Assembly (NCBI GenBank): GCA_016793185.1 | Contig: JAEUIK010000724.1 | Span: 1-9,166 of the forward strand | DNA from: Planctomycetaceae bacterium | GTDB lineage: Bacteria; Planctomycetota; Planctomycetia; Pirellulales; JAEUIK01 | Length of the DNA stretch: 9,166 nucleotides | Reading direction: 5' to 3' | Part shown: positions 6,764-9,166 of the stretch, piece by piece | Layout: each line of letters opens with the position of its first letter | How positions within the stretch are numbered: position 1 is the first letter of the stretch | The notes under the pieces: generated by a model | Told to the model about the DNA's origin: nothing | The model's input: the letters and a program-made list of their open reading frames with translations, nothing else | Databases searched by the model: none | Made by a program: the position numbers and the translations under genes

Positions 6764-7318
6764 ATGCCGGATCGCATTCATCAGGTACTGACGGAGCTGC
6801 TGGTTCTGCGCGCTCAAGCGCGTCAGTCCGACGCGATTGGATTGTTGATCCGGCAGTGGCACGAGCGCCTCCTCCGCCATGCCCGGCGCTTGACCGGAGC
6901 GGAGGATGGCGCGCACGACGTGCTGCAGGAAGCCTGGCTGGACATCTGCCGCGGGCTGAGCGGTCTGGATGATCCCGCGCGGTTTGGCCCCTGGGCCTAC
7001 CGCATCGTGACGCGCCGCAGCGCCCGCTGGGTGCGGCAACGGCAACGGGTGCGGCAGGTCGAATCGGCGTGGACCGACCAGCAGTCGCGCGTGGCGCCGC
7101 CGGACGATGCCGCGCGGGTCGACGCGGCCGACGCGGTCCGCACTGCGTTTCGGCGCTTGCCCGCCGAGCAACAAACCCTACTCGAGCTGCGATACGTCGA
7201 GGATTTCGGGATCGAGCAAATCGCCACCGCGCTGGGAATTGCCGCCGGCACGATGAAATCTCGCCTCTTTCAAGCCCGGCAGGAACTCCGTGAACACATT
7301 CTCCAGGTGACACAATGA
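6764..7318 (+). CDS. Second ECF RNA polymerase sigma factor
   Basis: 184-residue group 4 sigma factor, different in type from the one at 2358-2984. Sigma2 covers about 24-92, with LLRHARRLTGAEDGAHDVLQ (36-55) and EAWLDICRGL followed by FGPWAYRIVTRRSARWVRQ. Sigma4 covers about 122-178, with FRRLPAEQQTLLELRYVEDF and the helix-turn-helix IEQIATALGIAAGTMKSRLF. It directs RNA polymerase to a special promoter set. Its stop codon overlaps the start of the next gene by 4 bases (ATGA), so the two are translationally coupled. That gene's small membrane protein is the natural candidate for its regulator. The ATG has only a weak purine-rich AGAGAA just upstream. It may be co-transcribed with the kinase across a 120-base gap, or have its own promoter there; no clear promoter was found. 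The family call is firm, the exact ECF group is not. Confidence 0.92.
   Translation: MPDRIHQVLTELLVLRAQARQSDAIGLLIRQWHERLLRHARRLTGAEDGAHDVLQEAWLDICRGLSGLDDPARFGPWAYRIVTRRSARWVRQRQRVRQVESAWTDQQSRVAPPDDAARVDAADAVRTAFRRLPAEQQTLLELRYVEDFGIEQIATALGIAAGTMKSRLFQARQELREHILQVTQ
7305..7308 (+). promoter_or_regulatory. Ribosome binding site of the small membrane protein gene
   Basis: AGGT lies inside the last codons of the second sigma gene, 6 bases before the ATG at 7315. This shows that the 4-base overlap start is used. Confidence 0.5.
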
Positions 7319-7680
7319 GCTCGCACGAAGACAAGATCATTGCGGCATTGAGCCAACTCGAAGTTGACGACGAACCGACCGAGACGCTGAGCAGCGTGCT
7401 GGCCGAGATGACGCGGGCGCAGTCGTTCTATTTGCGCGCGTTTCCGGTCGTCACGATCGTGGGAGTCCTAGCCCTGGCGATTTTCGCCGCCGTGCGTTTC
7501 TTCGCGGCCACCGACGTGCAATCCTGGATCGCGTATGCCACGCTCTTCCTGTCGGCACTCATCGTGGTGGCGATCGTCAAACTCTGGCTGTACCTGGTGT
7601 GGGTCCGAAATTCGGTGATGCGGGAGATCAAGCGAATGGAGCTGCGCAACCTGACGGACCCGCGTCGCGCACGGGGTTAG
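7315..7680 (+). CDS. Small two-helix membrane protein, DUF6768-like, putative sigma-factor partner
   Basis: 121 residues. A charged, probably cytoplasmic N-region (1-40; DKIIAALSQLEVDDEPTETL) is followed by membrane helices at about 43-63 and 72-95, separated by a short loop. A basic tail (about 97-121) carries WVRNSVMREIKRMELRNL. The pattern of IVKLWLYLVWVRNSVMREIK resembles, from memory, the end of DUF6768 proteins (KLWFWMxMQKNxxLREIKRLELQ), a family I recall near ECF sigma genes; I could not check this by search. Both termini are predicted inside the cell. Tight coupling to the preceding sigma gene suggests it holds or tunes that factor at the membrane, as anti-sigma factors do. It has no zinc-binding HxxxCxxC motif, so it is not a standard ZAS-domain anti-sigma factor. 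It converges on the peptidase gene with a 23-base gap and no visible terminator. Confidence 0.75.
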   Translation: MSSHEDKIIAALSQLEVDDEPTETLSSVLAEMTRAQSFYLRAFPVVTIVGVLALAIFAAVRFFAATDVQSWIAYATLFLSALIVVAIVKLWLYLVWVRNSVMREIKRMELRNLTDPRRARG

Positions 7681-7703
7681 GATCGCGCCGCGCCGCCAGC
7701 CGC

Positions 7704-9166
7704 TCACGATTTTGGCTTGGAGAAACGCTCCAGCTCGGGCAGGAGTTCGCGGCCGGCGGGAACTTGCAGGTTGGCTCCCGCAAAATCATCGCTGACCGGC
7801 TCGAAACGCCCCCCCAGATGCTTGTGCAGGAACTGCTCGGCGACCGCCCAGAAGGAGATCCAACTCTCCGGCCGCTGATAGTCGTGTCCCTCGTCGGGGT
7901 AGACGAGATAGGTCACCTCTTTGCCATGCTTCTCCAGCTCCGCCACGAAAAGATCGGAGTGTTGCTGGGGGGCCACGAGATCCTTGCCGCCGTGCGTCAC
8001 CAGCAGCGGGCGGGTCACGCGGACCGCCGAGTGCAGCGGCGACTGGCGGCGCAACAGCTCGAGTCCCGCGGGAGTCTTGGGATCGCCTACGCGCTGTGCC
8101 GTGTCGCGCCACAACAGGCTCGTGCGACGCGCAAACAGCTCCAAGTCCGACAGCCCGTACATGGCCACGCCGCAGGCAAACTCCTCCGGATAGAAGGCCA
8201 GCGTGGCGAACGCCGAGAACCCGCCAAACGACCAACCCCAGATGCCGACCTTGCCGGGCTGGGCGATGCGCTGGTCGACGGCCCAGCGAGCGAGATCGAC
8301 GAGATCCTGCTGCGATTTGCCTCCCCACTCGCGCCAGCCCTGCTCCATGAATGACTTGCCAAACCCTCCCGCGCCGCGGAACTCGACGCGGAGCGCCGCG
8401 TAGCCCCGATTGGCCAGGAGCTGCAGGCAACGATTCGTGGGCCAACTATCCCAGGGATACGCCGCATCGGGACCGCCGTGGACGTACAACAGCGTCGGCA
8501 GCGGCGCGTCGGGCGTACCGTCGCCGTCGGCGTCGCTTCCCGGCGGCAAGTAGAGATGGCATGGGAGCCGCAGACCGTCTCGTGTCGGCGCCACGCGCCC
8601 GAACCGCGGAGCCAGCGCATAACGATCGAGCGCGCGCTGTGCCGAAAACAGCGGACGGACCCGTTGCTGCGATCGCTCGTACACGTGATATCGCAGCGGC
8701 CCGCCGTCGAGTGGAGCGACCAGCCAGACGTGATCCTGGGCACTGATCCCGACCGTGCCGACCGGACCGCCGAAGTGCTTTTCGAGCAGGGCAAAGTCGT
8801 CGCGCACCGATTCGTCGATCGCATAACGGCGGAGCCGATCGAACTGCGCGCTGGCGGCCAGCACCCGCCCCGTGATTCGATCGACCACCGCGACGGGCCG
8901 GAGATCGGCATCGGCATCGCTGGCCAGAACGGTTTCGCGCCCGCTCGCCAGCTCGACGGCCAGGAGCGCCGACTTGTCGCGGCCCGTATTGTCGACCACG
9001 TACAGGACGTCGCCCGCCGCGTCGACGCCGACGATCCCTTGCACTCCGGAACCGGGAGCGCGCCCGGTGTTGGTACGATCGATGTCGATCGTCCGCAGGG
9101 GCGCCCACGCGTCGTCGTCGGTGCGGCGCAGCAACTCGAGGCTGCCGTTGGGGCCGAGCTTTTCCG
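7704..9166 (-). CDS. S9-family prolyl oligopeptidase-like serine peptidase, 5'-truncated
   Basis: C-terminal 486 codons of a peptidase of the DPP4/acylaminoacyl-peptidase type, which cuts peptides using a propeller-gated alpha/beta-hydrolase. The frame is open to the window edge (EKLGPNGSLEL before the TTG at 9134), so the true start lies outside. Numbering from that TTG, residues 1-180 are beta-propeller-like and the hydrolase domain spans about 188-440. Seen are the oxyanion HGGPD (219-223), RGAGGFGKSF (253-262), nucleophile Ser302 in GWSFGGF, Asp385 in HGGKDLVAP and His417 in DEGHDYQRPES. The triad is complete and correctly ordered. Just before the hydrolase core is an unusual acidic loop DADGDGTPD (201-209). 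A tail of about 36 residues follows the hydrolase. No signal peptide can be judged. It is convergent with the sigma/membrane-protein pair and probably independent of it. Confidence 0.92.
   Translation of the reverse strand, partial: EKLGPNGSLELLRRTDDDAWAPLRTIDIDRTNTGRAPGSGVQGIVGVDAAGDVLYVVDNTGRDKSALLAVELASGRETVLASDADADLRPVAVVDRITGRVLAASAQFDRLRRYAIDESVRDDFALLEKHFGGPVGTVGISAQDHVWLVAPLDGGPLRYHVYERSQQRVRPLFSAQRALDRYALAPRFGRVAPTRDGLRLPCHLYLPPGSDADGDGTPDAPLPTLLYVHGGPDAAYPWDSWPTNRCLQLLANRGYAALRVEFRGAGGFGKSFMEQGWREWGGKSQQDLVDLARWAVDQRIAQPGKVGIWGWSFGGFSAFATLAFYPEEFACGVAMYGLSDLELFARRTSLLWRDTAQRVGDPKTPAGLELLRRQSPLHSAVRVTRPLLVTHGGKDLVAPQQHSDLFVAELEKHGKEVTYLVYPDEGHDYQRPESWISFWAVAEQFLHKHLGGRFEPVSDDFAGANLQVPAGRELLPELERFSKPKS

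Noticed and set aside
7599..8354. Plus-strand open frame of 251 codons
   Set aside because: It overlaps the S9 peptidase catalytic domain, which has a complete triad on the minus strand.
9132..9134. TTG at 9134 as the start of the S9 peptidase
   Set aside because: The frame continues to the window edge and the propeller domain would be far too short, so the gene is truncated by the window.

Overview
The window looks like part of a planctomycete chromosome, probably near Pirellulales. I infer this from gene families, not from a marker gene. It is GC-rich. It carries an ECF sigma factor divergent from a giant membrane Ser/Thr kinase whose layout is typical of planctomycetes, a PEP-CTERM surface protein, a PQQ-type sugar dehydrogenase, and an intergenic repeat built on AACCACGAAG that is common in planctomycete and related genomes. 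Coding density is high, and no gap between genes exceeds about 220 bases.

Layout, left to right. (1) 1-1127, plus: the 3' part of a PQQ-dependent sugar (glucose/sorbosone-type) dehydrogenase, cut by the window edge. (2) 1128-1345: a non-coding gap with a perfect hairpin (1181-1201) and a three-copy AACCAC repeat with one copy inverted (1215-1341). (3) 1346-2149, minus: a secreted PEP-CTERM protein. (4) 2150-2357: its upstream region, with an 8-bp inverted repeat and overlapping tandem repeats resembling ECF -35 elements. (5) 2358-2984, minus: a planctomycete-type ECF sigma factor. (6) 2985-3073: an 89-bp divergent promoter region with a tandem 10-bp repeat. (7) 3074-6643, plus: a 1189-residue kinase with a cytoplasmic kinase domain, one membrane helix, a long TPR-like region and a possible PA14-like end. 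(8) 6764-7318 and 7315-7680, plus: a second ECF sigma factor overlapping by 4 bases a small two-helix membrane protein resembling DUF6768, a candidate anti-sigma factor or sigma partner. (9) 7704-9166, minus: an S9-family prolyl-oligopeptidase-like serine peptidase, convergent and cut by the right edge.

The most interesting unit is the centre. A transmembrane kinase with a large presumed extracytoplasmic sensor is flanked by two unrelated ECF sigma factors, one divergent and one downstream with its own membrane partner. A plausible model is that the kinase senses an envelope or extracellular cue and modifies the divergent sigma factor, which might act on the neighbouring PEP-CTERM gene. ECF-kinase pairing is established for planctomycetes; the link to the PEP-CTERM gene and to the second sigma factor is inference.
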